A DNA stretch of 64,000 nt from JBMOUD01 sp049319665 (lineage in GTDB: Bacteria; Pseudomonadota; Gammaproteobacteria; Enterobacterales; Enterobacteriaceae): assembly GCF_049319665.1 (NCBI RefSeq), contig NZ_JBMOUD010000006.1:1-64000 (forward strand), given 5' to 3'. Of this stretch, positions 1 through 7,650 are shown piece after piece. The position numbers and the translations under genes were made by a program. The stretch's first letter is position 1; every line of letters begins with the position of its first letter. Below the pieces are notes generated by a model. The model saw only the letters and a list, made by a program, of their open reading frames with translations, did not search any database and had not been told where the DNA came from.

Positions 1-535
1 CGATCTCCTCAGGGGACATAATCAGTATGTCGGAAGATCTCTAAAAGTGAATGGACCGTTTTGACGGGGTACTTACAGTTTAATCGGCTAAGCTACTTAA
101 GACAGAAGCTTATTTCAACAAGCTTACTCGTATGTTGACGAAACGCTATGTCCAAACAGTACCTAATGCAGAACTAACATATTATTTTTACACAAAAATA
201 CTCAAGCCTAAGTACTCGTATTCCTAACGACATGTCAGGTACTGATAGAGTAATCCACTAGATGATGCTGTACTCATAAAGTTATCGGCGCTATTAGCTA
301 TTGACAGCATCATGTGAATAAATAGTAATAAATGTAAGGTGTTCCCGATGAATAATTTGGTAAGGGACGCCATTTATCTGGCGAGCAAGATTTTTTCGAA
401 AATGAAGTGTCGATTCAAAATTTGCTGCTGACAGTGAGTCGTTCGGTGATCGCCTGAGCGACCACCTTTAATATACTAGCAGTTACACAAAATTATTTAC
501 AGAGTCTATTTTTTATGTGTCGTCATTCTAATATC
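1..535. other. Left-edge region without a recognisable gene
   Basis: No convincing gene is visible. A 27-codon reading frame at 348-431 on the plus strand begins with ATG about eight bases after an AAGG and ends at TGA, but nothing about it is recognisable. A 46-codon open stretch lies around 89-228 and lacks an upstream start. The sequence is AT-rich like the next gene and may be degraded accessory DNA. I see no clear insertion-sequence ends. Confidence 0.4.
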
Positions 536-1366
536 TTAGCTTTTAGGCGTATGTTTTTCCGTGCTAGGTTTAACTTCAACTTGTTCTAAATTATTTTTTT
601 GTCTAAATACTTCATTCGTAGACCAACCGAATTGTAAAAGTTGAAAAATTGAAAATAGCACAGCGATAAAACCCAGAATTTTTATATAAGGCTTCTCAAG
701 AAAATTATTTATCTTATATCCCCAATTTTTGTTATGCACGTTTACTTTGTTTTGCTTTAATAAAAAATACATATGTTGAAACCAATATACTTTGGACATG
801 GTTGACTTATGTAACTTGACATACTCTTTCGCTGTAAATGCTGCTACTTCATCCTTTCCCGTAAGATTATCTCTATGCTCTCCATCATTGAGTTTCATAA
901 AACTCGCCATTCGAGGATGATTAACACAATTTTTACCGTATATAGACAGTATCAAAGCTGATAAGTTATATTTTCTTGTGTCAGGAATGCGTTTTGAATC
1001 TTGCTGAGTTAAAACTTTATATCTATGAGCTAAAGCTTGAAAGCCATAGTTGATATTAGTCATATTCCAATGAAGCCAGTATCCATCATCATTTTCAGCG
1101 ACAAAGTCAAAAAACTGTTTTAGCATTTCGCCTTCAAGAACATCATAATGCTCATGGATATCTTCCCTATTTATTTTTTTAAATTCCGCAAATAGATGAA
1201 TCGAGAAACTATGCATTGCAGAACTACCGATGTGAAGTACTGCAATGGATGTTATTCGAGGTGAGTAGTTTTCATTATTGTCATTCAAGTTCTCACAAGA
1301 ATAATGGATGATAAATAGATTGTTTTCATTATTTTTCAATAAGTTAAGTGTTTCTTTGGCGCTCAA
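536..1366 (-). CDS. Unrecognised protein with a C-terminal membrane segment
   Basis: A 276-residue protein of unknown function. The start is a TTG at 1364-1366, supported by GGAG six bases upstream; no in-frame ATG is better placed. The N-terminal ~190 residues are soluble. A beta-rich opening (FIIHYSCENL, then ITSIAVLHIG) is faintly like the first strands of a DEDD-type exonuclease or RNase H fold, but I do not see a full set of acidic catalytic residues. Residues about 228-246 (ILGFIAVLFSIFQLLQF) form one hydrophobic helix, so the soluble part may be anchored to the inner membrane. Codon use is AT-rich, unlike the housekeeping genes further right, which fits acquired DNA. It stands alone, with no operon partner. 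Confidence 0.6.
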   Translation of the reverse strand: MSAKETLNLLKNNENNLFIIHYSCENLNDNNENYSPRITSIAVLHIGSSAMHSFSIHLFAEFKKINREDIHEHYDVLEGEMLKQFFDFVAENDDGYWLHWNMTNINYGFQALAHRYKVLTQQDSKRIPDTRKYNLSALILSIYGKNCVNHPRMASFMKLNDGEHRDNLTGKDEVAAFTAKEYVKLHKSTMSKVYWFQHMYFLLKQNKVNVHNKNWGYKINNFLEKPYIKILGFIAVLFSIFQLLQFGWSTNEVFRQKNNLEQVEVKPSTEKHTPKS

Positions 1367-1662
1367 CTTTCACTCCACATTTTTAATGTAATCTTGTCCT
1401 ATCACATGATAATTGATTACCATAGTCACCAATGCCTCAATTTTTACAGGAAAATTTCAAGGCCGAACCCATCCAGATTTATACTCTGATAACTATAAGT
1501 TTCACACTTAAGAACGTTGTATGGCATTGTGCGTATTTATTTTCAAATAATCAATCATATTTGGTTATAAAACCACCTTTGAAGCTAGCGAAAGTTTGAT
1601 AATTAGGACGCAAATTTCCTGTTCCATAAAAGGTTGGTATGTTTCCAGTGATATTATAACCA

Positions 1663-1953
1663 ATGGTTCGAATACTTGCCCGTAGAACGGCTAAAACGGC
1701 ATTTTTCTTAGTTGTAATGTTTGTCATTGCTCGCTCAATTGGTAATCCAGAGATTTACGTAAATCACGATCTCGCAAGTAAGTTAGCTCAGTTAGTTAGT
1801 GGGGATGTAAATGCAGAATCAATCTACGATGCTTATTTCTACATTGATGTCGCCTTTGTAATGAGTATTACTATCATTATTTATCTAATAACAATGAAGT
1901 TAATCAAAAAAATCAAATGTACTACTAAACAGTCCAGTGGATTGAGGCAGTAG
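1663..1953 (+). CDS. Small two-helix membrane protein, tandem copy 1
   Basis: A 96-residue protein not assigned to a family. It opens with a basic stretch (MVRILARRTAKT), then a hydrophobic helix at about 13-25, a polar middle, a second helix at about 62-79 and a Lys-rich tail (KLIKKIK). This suggests a two-pass inner-membrane protein with both ends in the cytoplasm. The next gene is a clear paralogue that starts three bases after this stop. Shared landmarks are the RR near the N-terminus, IGNPE/LGNPE, the motif Y-D-x-Y-F, SITxxIY and the basic tail. No good ribosome-binding site precedes the ATG at 1663, so the start is less certain than that of the second copy. Confidence 0.6.
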   Translation: MVRILARRTAKTAFFLVVMFVIARSIGNPEIYVNHDLASKLAQLVSGDVNAESIYDAYFYIDVAFVMSITIIIYLITMKLIKKIKCTTKQSSGLRQ

Positions 1954-1956
1954 CGA

Positions 1957-2250
1957 ATGGTTCAAACACTTGTCCGTAGAATGACTAAAGTCATATTTTA
2001 CGTCATTCTTTCTCTGGTTATTGCACGGACATTAGGAAATCCTGAGGAATGGATGAGCCATAATTATTCTTCCCGGCTTGGTCATATGATTTATGGGCCA
2101 GGTGAGATAGGTGCTGATAATTTTTATGATCTCTATTTTTTCATCTCAGTGATCACTGTCTTCTCTATCACGACAGTCATTTATATTTTAACTATGAGAC
2201 TAATTAATAAAATAAGGATGAAACAATCTATCAACCTTAAGCACTTCTGA
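1957..2250 (+). CDS. Small two-helix membrane protein, tandem copy 2
   Basis: A 97-residue paralogue of the preceding gene, with the same plan: basic start (MVQTLVRRMTK), helix at about 12-25, polar loop, helix at about 64-80, basic end. GAGG lies nine bases before the ATG. The two genes are three bases apart and are almost certainly cotranscribed. The copies have diverged strongly at the DNA level while keeping length and landmark residues, so the duplication is old or both are under selection. Function is unknown. Small paired membrane proteins of this kind occur in immunity, stress and secretion-associated loci, but no such partner is visible here. Confidence 0.6.
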   Translation: MVQTLVRRMTKVIFYVILSLVIARTLGNPEEWMSHNYSSRLGHMIYGPGEIGADNFYDLYFFISVITVFSITTVIYILTMRLINKIRMKQSINLKHF

Positions 2251-2370
2251 TTCAAAGATGATGGAGGGGCAGATATTAAAGGTCGTGAAGACTGTATAGG
2301 GGAATCGAGGGGAAAATGTATCGGTAGGTTGTACTTATTGATACATAACAGCATAAACCCATAAATTAAT

Positions 2371-2395
2371 TAGCCCCGATATTTCGGGGCTAAGC
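2371..2395. terminator. Hairpin terminator between convergent genes
   Basis: The stem TTAGCCCCGA/TCGGGGCTAA with a short AT loop lies between the plus-strand small membrane genes and the minus-strand mesD. It probably serves both directions. Confidence 0.75.
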
Positions 2396-2425
2396 ATATA
2401 AATCAATCACAGCTATCTGGCGGGA

Positions 2426-3457
2426 TTATTTAGCCAACAATTCTTTACGGATGATTTCTGCACCAGCGCTTAACGCTTGCAGTTTGCCTCTTGCTACATG
2501 GCGAGGCAGGGGAGCCATGCCGCAGTTGGTACAAGGGTAGAGTTTGTCGGCATCAACAAATTGCAGCGCTTTGCGCAGGGTATCGGCAACTTCTTCTGGG
2601 GTCTCAATGGTGTGGCTTGCCACGTCAATTGCGCCAACCATCACTTTTTTGCCACGGATCAGTTCAAGTAGATCCATTGGAACGTGAGAGTTATGACATT
2701 CCAGTGAGATGATGTCGATATTAGATTTCTGCAGTTTCGGGAAGGCTTCTTCATATTGACGCCATTCTGAACCCAGCGTTTTCTTCCAATCTGTATTGGC
2801 TTTGATGCCGTAACCGTAGCAAATATGTACGGCAGTTTCACATTTAAGGCCTTCGATGGCGCGCTCTAAAGTGGCAATACCCCACTCGTTCACTTCATCA
2901 AAGAACACATTAAATGCCGGTTCATCAAACTGGATGATGTCTACGCCAGCCGCTTCGAGTTCTTTAGCTTCCTGGTTAAGAATTTTGGCAAATTCCCACG
3001 CTAATTTTTCACGGCTTTTGTAGTGGTTATCATACAGGGTGTCGATCATGGTCATTGGACCAGGCAGCGCCCATTTAATCGGTTGCTTGGTTTGCTGACG
3101 TAAGAACTTAGCATCTTCAACAAAAACAGGCTTCTGGCGGGACACCGGGCCAACTACTGTCGGCACGCTTGCATCATAGCGATTACGAATGCGAACGGTC
3201 TCACGCTTCTCAAAATCAACGCCGTTAAGGTGTTCGATAAAGGTCGTGACAAAGTGTTGGCGAGTTTGTTCACCGTCGCTGACAATATCAATGCCAGCGT
3301 GCTGTTGTTCTTGCAATGACAAACGCAGCGCGTCTTGTTTGCCATCGATTAATTCTTGATCTTGTAGTTTCCAAGGTGACCAAAGTGTCTCTGGCTCTGC
3401 CAACCACGTCGGTTTAGGTAAGCTGCCAGCAGTAGAAGTCGGTAACAAAATTTTCAT
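2426..3457 (-). CDS. mesD: Core methionine synthase MesD (MetE-like, catalytic domain only)
   Basis: A 343-residue protein equivalent to the C-terminal catalytic half of MetE, without the N-terminal folate-binding half (MetE is about 750 residues). The zinc-site residues known from MetE are present: His211 and Cys213 in HICYG, Glu253 in SLECH and Cys312 in NCGMAPLPR. FDEPA at 178-182 is also typical. It should methylate homocysteine to methionine in the cytoplasm. The gene lies 27 bases downstream of a DUF1852 gene on the same strand, the signature pairing of the MesD/MesX system. From memory, MesD enzymes of aerobes need MesX and oxygen, do not use methyl-tetrahydrofolate, and their natural methyl donor is not settled. 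AAGG precedes the ATG by nine bases. Confidence 0.85.
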   Translation of the reverse strand: MKILLPTSTAGSLPKPTWLAEPETLWSPWKLQDQELIDGKQDALRLSLQEQQHAGIDIVSDGEQTRQHFVTTFIEHLNGVDFEKRETVRIRNRYDASVPTVVGPVSRQKPVFVEDAKFLRQQTKQPIKWALPGPMTMIDTLYDNHYKSREKLAWEFAKILNQEAKELEAAGVDIIQFDEPAFNVFFDEVNEWGIATLERAIEGLKCETAVHICYGYGIKANTDWKKTLGSEWRQYEEAFPKLQKSNIDIISLECHNSHVPMDLLELIRGKKVMVGAIDVASHTIETPEEVADTLRKALQFVDADKLYPCTNCGMAPLPRHVARGKLQALSAGAEIIRKELLAK

Positions 3458-3484
3458 AATAGATGACCTTGTGTTTTAAATTAA

Positions 3485-4468
3485 TTAAACAGCGTAATTA
3501 GCGGACCATTGTTCAAGAATAGCTTTGTAGGGTTTGATAAATTGTTCTTCAACAAACTTTCCTTGTTCAACAGCCAGACGGCTACGTTCTTCTCGGTCAT
3601 AAACAATGCGAGTTAATGAATAATCCTGATGCTGCAAACTTGGCTGGTAGGATGCGCCTGCCACAGAGTTCGCGTTGTAAATTTCTGGGCGATAAATCTT
3701 TTGGAAGGTATCCATGGTGCTGATGGTGCTGATCAGCTCAAGATTGGTGTAGTCGCTCAGCAAATCGCCAGAGAAATAGAACGCCAGAGGCGCAACACTA
3801 TTTGCAGGCATGAAGTAGCGAACTTTTAAGCCCATTTTTTTGAAATATTCATCAGTTAAAGAATATTCATCTTGCTGGTATTCAACCCCCAGAATAGGGT
3901 GCTGATTTGCAGTGCGCTGATAGACTTTGCTGCTAGAAACGCTTAAGCAGATAACCGGTGCTTTATTGAAGTTTTCTTTATAGGTATTTGAGTTAATAAA
4001 GCATTTAAATAGCTTACCGTGCAGATCACCAAAATTATCTGGCGTGCTGTAGGCGGCTTTATCTTTATTATGCTCTGGCAGTACGACGCTAAAATCATAA
4101 TCTCTTAAATAAGAGGAGAAGTTATTACCGACGATGCCATCAATGCGTTCATTGGTTTTGTGATCAACAATTTTGGTTTTCAATATTTCAATCAAAGGCA
4201 GGGCGCTTGCACTGCTTTCAGCACCAATCTTCATCTCAACGGAAATGATTTCAAGTTCGACACTGTAACGATCGGCTTTTGGGTTATCCCAATGCGCCAG
4301 GGCATTGAAACGATTGTCCATCATTTTCAAGGTGTTGCGCAGGTTCTCTTGGCGACTTGTGCCTCTGGCCAAGTTAGCAAAGTTGGTGGTGATACGCGTA
4401 TTGTCTGAAGGATGATAGTTTTCATCGAAAGAAATGCTTTTAACCGTAAATGTAAACTCGTTACTCAT
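3485..4468 (-). CDS. mesX: MesX, DUF1852 partner of MesD
   Basis: A 327-residue soluble protein of the DUF1852 family, recognised from its start (FTFTVKSISFDENY, then DNTRITTNFANLARG) and its constant position directly upstream of core MetE genes. Known members are needed for methionine synthesis by MesD; their biochemical role is unresolved, and an oxygen-dependent step producing or delivering the methyl group has been considered. There is no signal peptide or membrane segment. It is the first gene of a two-gene operon with mesD. The 330-base upstream region is AT-rich; one octet at 4562-4569 is seven of eight identical to the MetJ box but has no convincing tandem neighbour. Confidence 0.85.
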   Translation of the reverse strand: MSNEFTFTVKSISFDENYHPSDNTRITTNFANLARGTSRQENLRNTLKMMDNRFNALAHWDNPKADRYSVELEIISVEMKIGAESSASALPLIEILKTKIVDHKTNERIDGIVGNNFSSYLRDYDFSVVLPEHNKDKAAYSTPDNFGDLHGKLFKCFINSNTYKENFNKAPVICLSVSSSKVYQRTANQHPILGVEYQQDEYSLTDEYFKKMGLKVRYFMPANSVAPLAFYFSGDLLSDYTNLELISTISTMDTFQKIYRPEIYNANSVAGASYQPSLQHQDYSLTRIVYDREERSRLAVEQGKFVEEQFIKPYKAILEQWSANYAV

Positions 4469-4798
4469 TGTGATCTATTACCCTAATTATTTGAGATAAA
4501 ATCTGAATTTATTTCTTGATTTACCTGGATTTTCCAATTTTCTTTTCTGGTTTTATTATCCAGTCGTCTTCAGATTGTCAGCCGTTGATAATAAAGCATA
4601 TCTTATGCCAGAGTCACTGATTGAGTAAAAGTGATTTAATTTCACTGAACTATGAGCCATCTTCATGATCTAGCGCAAGGATATTGACGACGGTGGTGCG
4701 GACGTTTTTGTGGTGAAGTATTTTGTGTATGAAATTCATATGGTTAAGTGGTGCTTGGTGTAACCCCGTTCTTCTGGGGCTACACGCGTCAACCCTCG
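4469..4798. promoter_or_regulatory. mesX upstream region
   Basis: AT-rich non-coding DNA that must hold the mesX-mesD promoter (minus strand). A possible single MetJ-like octet, AGTCGTCT on the plus strand, lies at 4562-4569. A C/G hairpin at 4760-4782 (CCCC...GGGGCTA) matches the terminator behind the full symE at 6227-6250 and belongs to the duplicated symE 3' segment. Confidence 0.4.
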
Positions 4799-4916
4799 CT
4801 ATTTCGGTAACACCTTATCGCGCAGCATCATTGCTTGAATGATTTTAATTAACTCATCCTGACTTTTCTCGGATAGCTTGCTGGCCGCTTTTAAACCGGC
4901 CTGGATCTCTTTGTCT
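4799..4916 (-). pseudogene. Duplicated 3' fragment of symE
   Basis: These bases repeat the last ~39 codons of the symE copy at 6267-6593, with the same stop and only a handful of substitutions. The reading frame encodes the symE C-terminus (EIQAGLKAASKLSEKSQ...VLPK), but the conserved AbrB-like core is missing. Upstream, the frame continues into an ERIC remnant and then unrelated sequence, giving a chimeric 64-codon open frame that I do not regard as a gene. The identical segment extends past the stop to the terminator hairpin, so the duplication covered the whole 3' end. With the full symE it brackets the two genes at 5013-6113. Confidence 0.75.
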
Positions 4917-4957
4917 CTCGATTGCCGCCTACCTGCATCTTGAAGTTTCTTGGGTAT
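4917..4957. repeat. Half ERIC element
   Basis: Forty-one bases ending in GGGTATA match the right end of the full ERIC at 16656-16782 almost exactly. The left two thirds are absent. The fragment joins the symE remnant directly, so it marks a recombination or deletion boundary. Confidence 0.75.
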
Positions 4958-5012
4958 AAATTTTCGTATTGAAAACGGTAAATAGAAAAACAAATTCGGT
5001 TTCTGCGGCCGA

Positions 5013-5477
5013 TCAATACACTTTTACAGTCTTTGAAGAACCGATCATCAGGTTATGATAACTCTCTAGTCCAGCCTGAGGTTCCCAGCGAGCATATACC
5101 AGGGATTGACGTGCGGACTGGGCCAACATAGTCCGTAATTTTTCAGGAGGAATTTGGCCTGCTTGAGCCGCCGAGACTACCGTAATAAGTGCAGCCTGCA
5201 CTGTTTCAAGAGCAGTCTCAGTCAATGCCTCACCTGTTGAGTAACAGTGATAAGTCACGTCTTTCAACGTTTTAAGTAGCAAATCATGATAGCTTTCATC
5301 AAGTTCAGTATTTGATAACATACTGAATTTATTTTCTTTCTTTATAAATTTAGGCTTGGGGGGGATTTTTTCCAGAAGCGGGAAGTGTGGTACTTTACCG
5401 GTAATTTGTTTACGGGTTATGCCAGTCCTTACCAGATCAAAGTTGTTCCCTGATTTTCTATTAGTTGTCTTTGGCAT
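5013..5477 (-). CDS. Unrecognised 154-residue protein, second gene of symE-bracketed cassette
   Basis: No family recognised. The protein is soluble, with a very basic proline-rich first 60 residues (LLEKIPPKPKFIKK) followed by a mostly helical region: a helix around 65-105, then QAGQIPPEKLRTMLAQSARQ. There is no signal peptide or membrane segment. The ATG at 5477 follows GAGG by six bases. It lies 69 bases downstream of the gene at 5547-6113 on the same strand, so the two probably form an operon. Position between two symE ends suggests that it travels as a unit with its neighbour; a toxin-antitoxin or effector-immunity relation is possible but not shown by the sequence. Confidence 0.6.
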   Translation of the reverse strand: MPKTTNRKSGNNFDLVRTGITRKQITGKVPHFPLLEKIPPKPKFIKKENKFSMLSNTELDESYHDLLLKTLKDVTYHCYSTGEALTETALETVQAALITVVSAAQAGQIPPEKLRTMLAQSARQSLVYARWEPQAGLESYHNLMIGSSKTVKVY

Positions 5478-5546
5478 ACATACCTCTCTGTCAAAAATGC
5501 TAGCGTGAATTTTATCATGAATGAGTAAAATTTAACCATTTTGTTT

Positions 5547-6113
5547 TTAAGTATTTTTAATCAATAACTTACCTCTAATTGGACAGTTTCTTCTTTCCCT
5601 GTCTCGATCTTTTGGGATGAGTTCGTAACCATATTGCCTATAGCGTGAAATAAGGCCCTTTTCAGGATTGCTTATCGTTACCTGCAAGGCTGCATAAGCG
5701 AGAGCAAACTGCTCGGCTACGATCAATGCAATGGGTATCAGGTTTCCTAATAAAGGGTTTTCTTTTGGATATGGGCATCCTTCAAGAAGACGGAGATTCA
5801 CGTTTATCTTATTTCTTGAGTATTGCGCCAGCATCAGACCGCACAAAAAACCATTACAGTGAATACTCACATCGATTTTTTCACGTCTTTTTATGATTTT
5901 TTTATGCCAGTTTAGCGTAATACCTTGTCGTGCTATCGACGTTCGCCATTTGTTATTCACTTCTTTGCAATGTAAATGATTAATCTTATCGAAATCGACG
6001 TTCTCTGCTGTTCCTTCCGGTTTAATAATACCGCCCAAAACTTTCACAATTTGAACCTTGGCCAGACCAAGCGCCAGTTGTCTTTTAATTAGATGCTCAG
6101 AAGAAGATGTCAT
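5547..6113 (-). CDS. Unrecognised 188-residue protein, possibly GNAT-like
   Basis: First gene of the cassette. The ATG at 6113 follows AGGG by seven bases. No firm family match. The second half runs through a beta-strand pair (KIDVSIHCNGFLCGLMLA, then VNLRLLEG), a helix rich in Ala and Leu (IALIVAEQFALAYAALQ), a strand (VTISNP) and the ending GLISRYRQYGYEL. That order, with a late xxYxxxGYE element, is reminiscent of GNAT acetyltransferases, but I cannot identify the usual acetyl-CoA loop (Q/R-x-x-G-x-G/A), so this is a weak guess. The region is basic and slightly AT-rich. The upstream neighbour in the same orientation is the intact symE. Confidence 0.6.
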   Translation of the reverse strand: MTSSSEHLIKRQLALGLAKVQIVKVLGGIIKPEGTAENVDFDKINHLHCKEVNNKWRTSIARQGITLNWHKKIIKRREKIDVSIHCNGFLCGLMLAQYSRNKINVNLRLLEGCPYPKENPLLGNLIPIALIVAEQFALAYAALQVTISNPEKGLISRYRQYGYELIPKDRDRERRNCPIRGKLLIKNT

Positions 6114-6226
6114 TTATTATCCCTGTTCCATAGGTTTATATCATCCATGCGGCAATCTATTGACGAAATATGTCAATGCTTTAGGTGGGGGAGGTTTGAA
6201 TATTAATAATTTAATTCCCTTCAATT

Positions 6227-6250
6227 TAGCCCCGGCCACCACCGGGGCTA
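6227..6250 (-). terminator. symE 3' hairpin
   Basis: The stem TAGCCCCGG/CCGGGGCTA lies directly downstream of symE on the minus strand. A related hairpin occurs behind the symE fragment at 4760-4782. Confidence 0.6.
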
Positions 6251-6266
6251 CCCACATCAACCCTCG

Positions 6267-6593
6267 CTATTTCGGCAGCACCTTATCGCGCAGCATCATT
6301 GCTTGAATGATTTTAATTAACTCATCCTGACTTTTCTCGGATAGCTTGCTGGCGGCTTTTAAACCAGCCTGGATCTCTGTGTCTCCCGGCTGTGGATATT
6401 GCGCGGTGACTACCAGACAACCTTGCATCACCCGCACATGAACTTTGCCGCCGATGGCAAACCCGGCGTCTCGCAGCCACTTCCCTTTGATACACAGCTG
6501 CGGATACTCGTAACGGTCTGGAATATAACCCACAATATAATGGCGCAATATTTTGTCTGCGCGGGGAATTGCATTACACTCTGCCTTAGCCAT
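6267..6593 (-). CDS. symE: SymE-family toxin
   Basis: A 108-residue protein of the SymE family, derived from the AbrB swapped-hairpin fold. The diagnostic core is LCIKGKWLRDAGFAIGG followed by VHVRVMQGCLVVTAQ at about 31-66, and the C-terminal third is helical and charged. In E. coli, SymE is an SOS-induced endoribonuclease-like or nucleoid-active toxin whose mRNA is repressed by the antisense RNA SymR. Length is normal. GAGG lies eight bases before the ATG. A strong hairpin sits just upstream at 6624-6656. I do not see a clean LexA box. An antisense RNA cannot be called by eye. Confidence 0.8.
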   Translation of the reverse strand: MAKAECNAIPRADKILRHYIVGYIPDRYEYPQLCIKGKWLRDAGFAIGGKVHVRVMQGCLVVTAQYPQPGDTEIQAGLKAASKLSEKSQDELIKIIQAMMLRDKVLPK

Positions 6594-6623
6594 ATTGACT
6601 ACCTCGATTAGTTGGTTTGGTTA

Positions 6624-6656
6624 GCGAGGTGGGGTGCTCGAACACCTCAACCTCGC
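6624..6656. promoter_or_regulatory. Nested hairpin in the symE leader
   Basis: GCGAGGT (6624-6630) pairs with ACCTCGC (6650-6656). Inside it, GGTGCTCGAACACC forms a second, smaller palindrome. It begins 30 bases upstream of the symE ATG. It could be a leader structure, an operator or the terminator of an antisense RNA. Confidence 0.5.
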
Positions 6657-6657
6657 G

Positions 6658-7023
6658 ATACCCGTCATACTTGAAGTTGTCTCTGCGTTGGCTGTGCTCA
6701 CTTACCCGAATCACTTACTGGAGTAAGCTCATCGGGACGCGTTTGCTTGCCGCCTTGATACAACTCCAATTATTTAGGGTATGTACCCTTCATACTTGAA
6801 GTTGTCTCTGCGTTGGCTCACCCGAATCACTTACTGGAGTAAGCTCATCGGGATGCGTTTGCTTGCCGCCTTGATGTAACATCAATTATTTAGGGTATAT
6901 ATCCGTCATACTTGAAGCTGTCTCTGCGTTGGCTGCGCTCACTTACCCGAATCACTTACTGGAGTAAGCTTATCGGGACGCGTTTGCTTGCCGCCTTGAT
7001 ACAACTCCAATTATTTAGGGTAT
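6658..7023. repeat. Triple tandem ERIC-like array
   Basis: Three head-to-tail copies of a ~122-126 bp element: about 6658-6783, 6783-6899 and 6898-7023. Each begins ACCCGTCATACTTGAAG or similar, has a central CGAATCACTTACTGGAGTAAG palindrome and ends TATTTAGGGTAT. The joined ends share TA-rich bases, as expected if each copy inserted into the terminal TA of another. The layout and ends resemble ERIC but the central sequence is a distinct variant. Confidence 0.75.
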
Positions 7024-7390
7024 GTCTATTTCGATTGTTTAATTAACTGTGACGACTGATTAAAAACTAAATAAACAATACGCTGACTGCCAATAATAAT
7101 CCAACAAAAAATATTAATGTATAGATGATGTATAATGCGAAATAAATTGGAGCTTGTCTCGTGAAAAATAAATAAAATGGTTGGCGGTTGGGTAATGTAT
7201 TGCTTGATAAATATCATCTAAATTATTAGATGAAAGTAATTGTGGTCAATGAATCTGTAAATATATTTTTTATCAGCTCACAATATAATTACCCGTAAAT
7301 AATTCTATTCTATTTACACAGTAAACTTTCAAATGACTATTCCTTACAGGTAATTCGCAAGCACAATGTCGGTACAAAATACCGCCTTGC
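7024..7390. other. AT-rich gap between the repeat array and a lipoprotein gene
   Basis: Very AT-rich. The only open frame (minus strand, about 63 codons, Ile- and Phe-rich) has no ribosome-binding site or recognisable product. I see no gene, terminator or named site here. Confidence 0.4.
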
Positions 7391-7579
7391 TTACCTTGTT
7401 TGAGACTGCTCACACGCCGCTTTAAGCCGTTGCATGGCGTCGGGTGCCATTGGTGCGGTCATCATTCCGCGGTAGTTCATGCATTCTGGCGTTTCTTGTC
7501 TTGGCTGTTCAATTGGTTTGGATGAACAGGCGCTCAGTAAGGCGAGAAAGGGAATAAACGCATATTTTATTAAGTTCAT
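7391..7579 (-). CDS. Small lipoprotein, possibly ChiQ/YbfN-like
   Basis: A 62-residue protein. The start at 7579 (MNLIKYAFIPFLALLSACSS) is preferred to a longer frame because GAGG lies just upstream and it gives a proper lipoprotein signal peptide with lipobox LLSAC, Cys18 being the lipidated residue. Ser-Ser after the Cys favours the outer membrane. The mature part is short and holds a Cys (PECMNYRGMM) and a second one near the end (LKAACEQS). The wording around YRGMMTAPMAP recalls the ChiQ/YbfN family of enteric lipoproteins, but that is memory only. Function is unknown. Confidence 0.65.
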   Translation of the reverse strand: MNLIKYAFIPFLALLSACSSKPIEQPRQETPECMNYRGMMTAPMAPDAMQRLKAACEQSQTR

Positions 7580-7650
7580 AGATACCTCGGTTACACATTG
7601 ATGACCTAAAGAGGGTAGCCGATTTCCGTTATCTATCAATGCGTCTGTTC

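Noticed and set aside
348..431. 27-codon frame with AAGG upstream
   Set aside because: Too short to support, no recognisable product, located in apparently decayed DNA.
4562..4569. MetJ box upstream of mesX
   Set aside because: Only one octet with seven of eight matches; MetJ needs at least two adjacent boxes and the neighbours do not match.
7026..7217. 63-codon Ile/Phe-rich minus-strand frame
   Set aside because: AT-rich low-complexity translation without a ribosome-binding site or homology I recognise.
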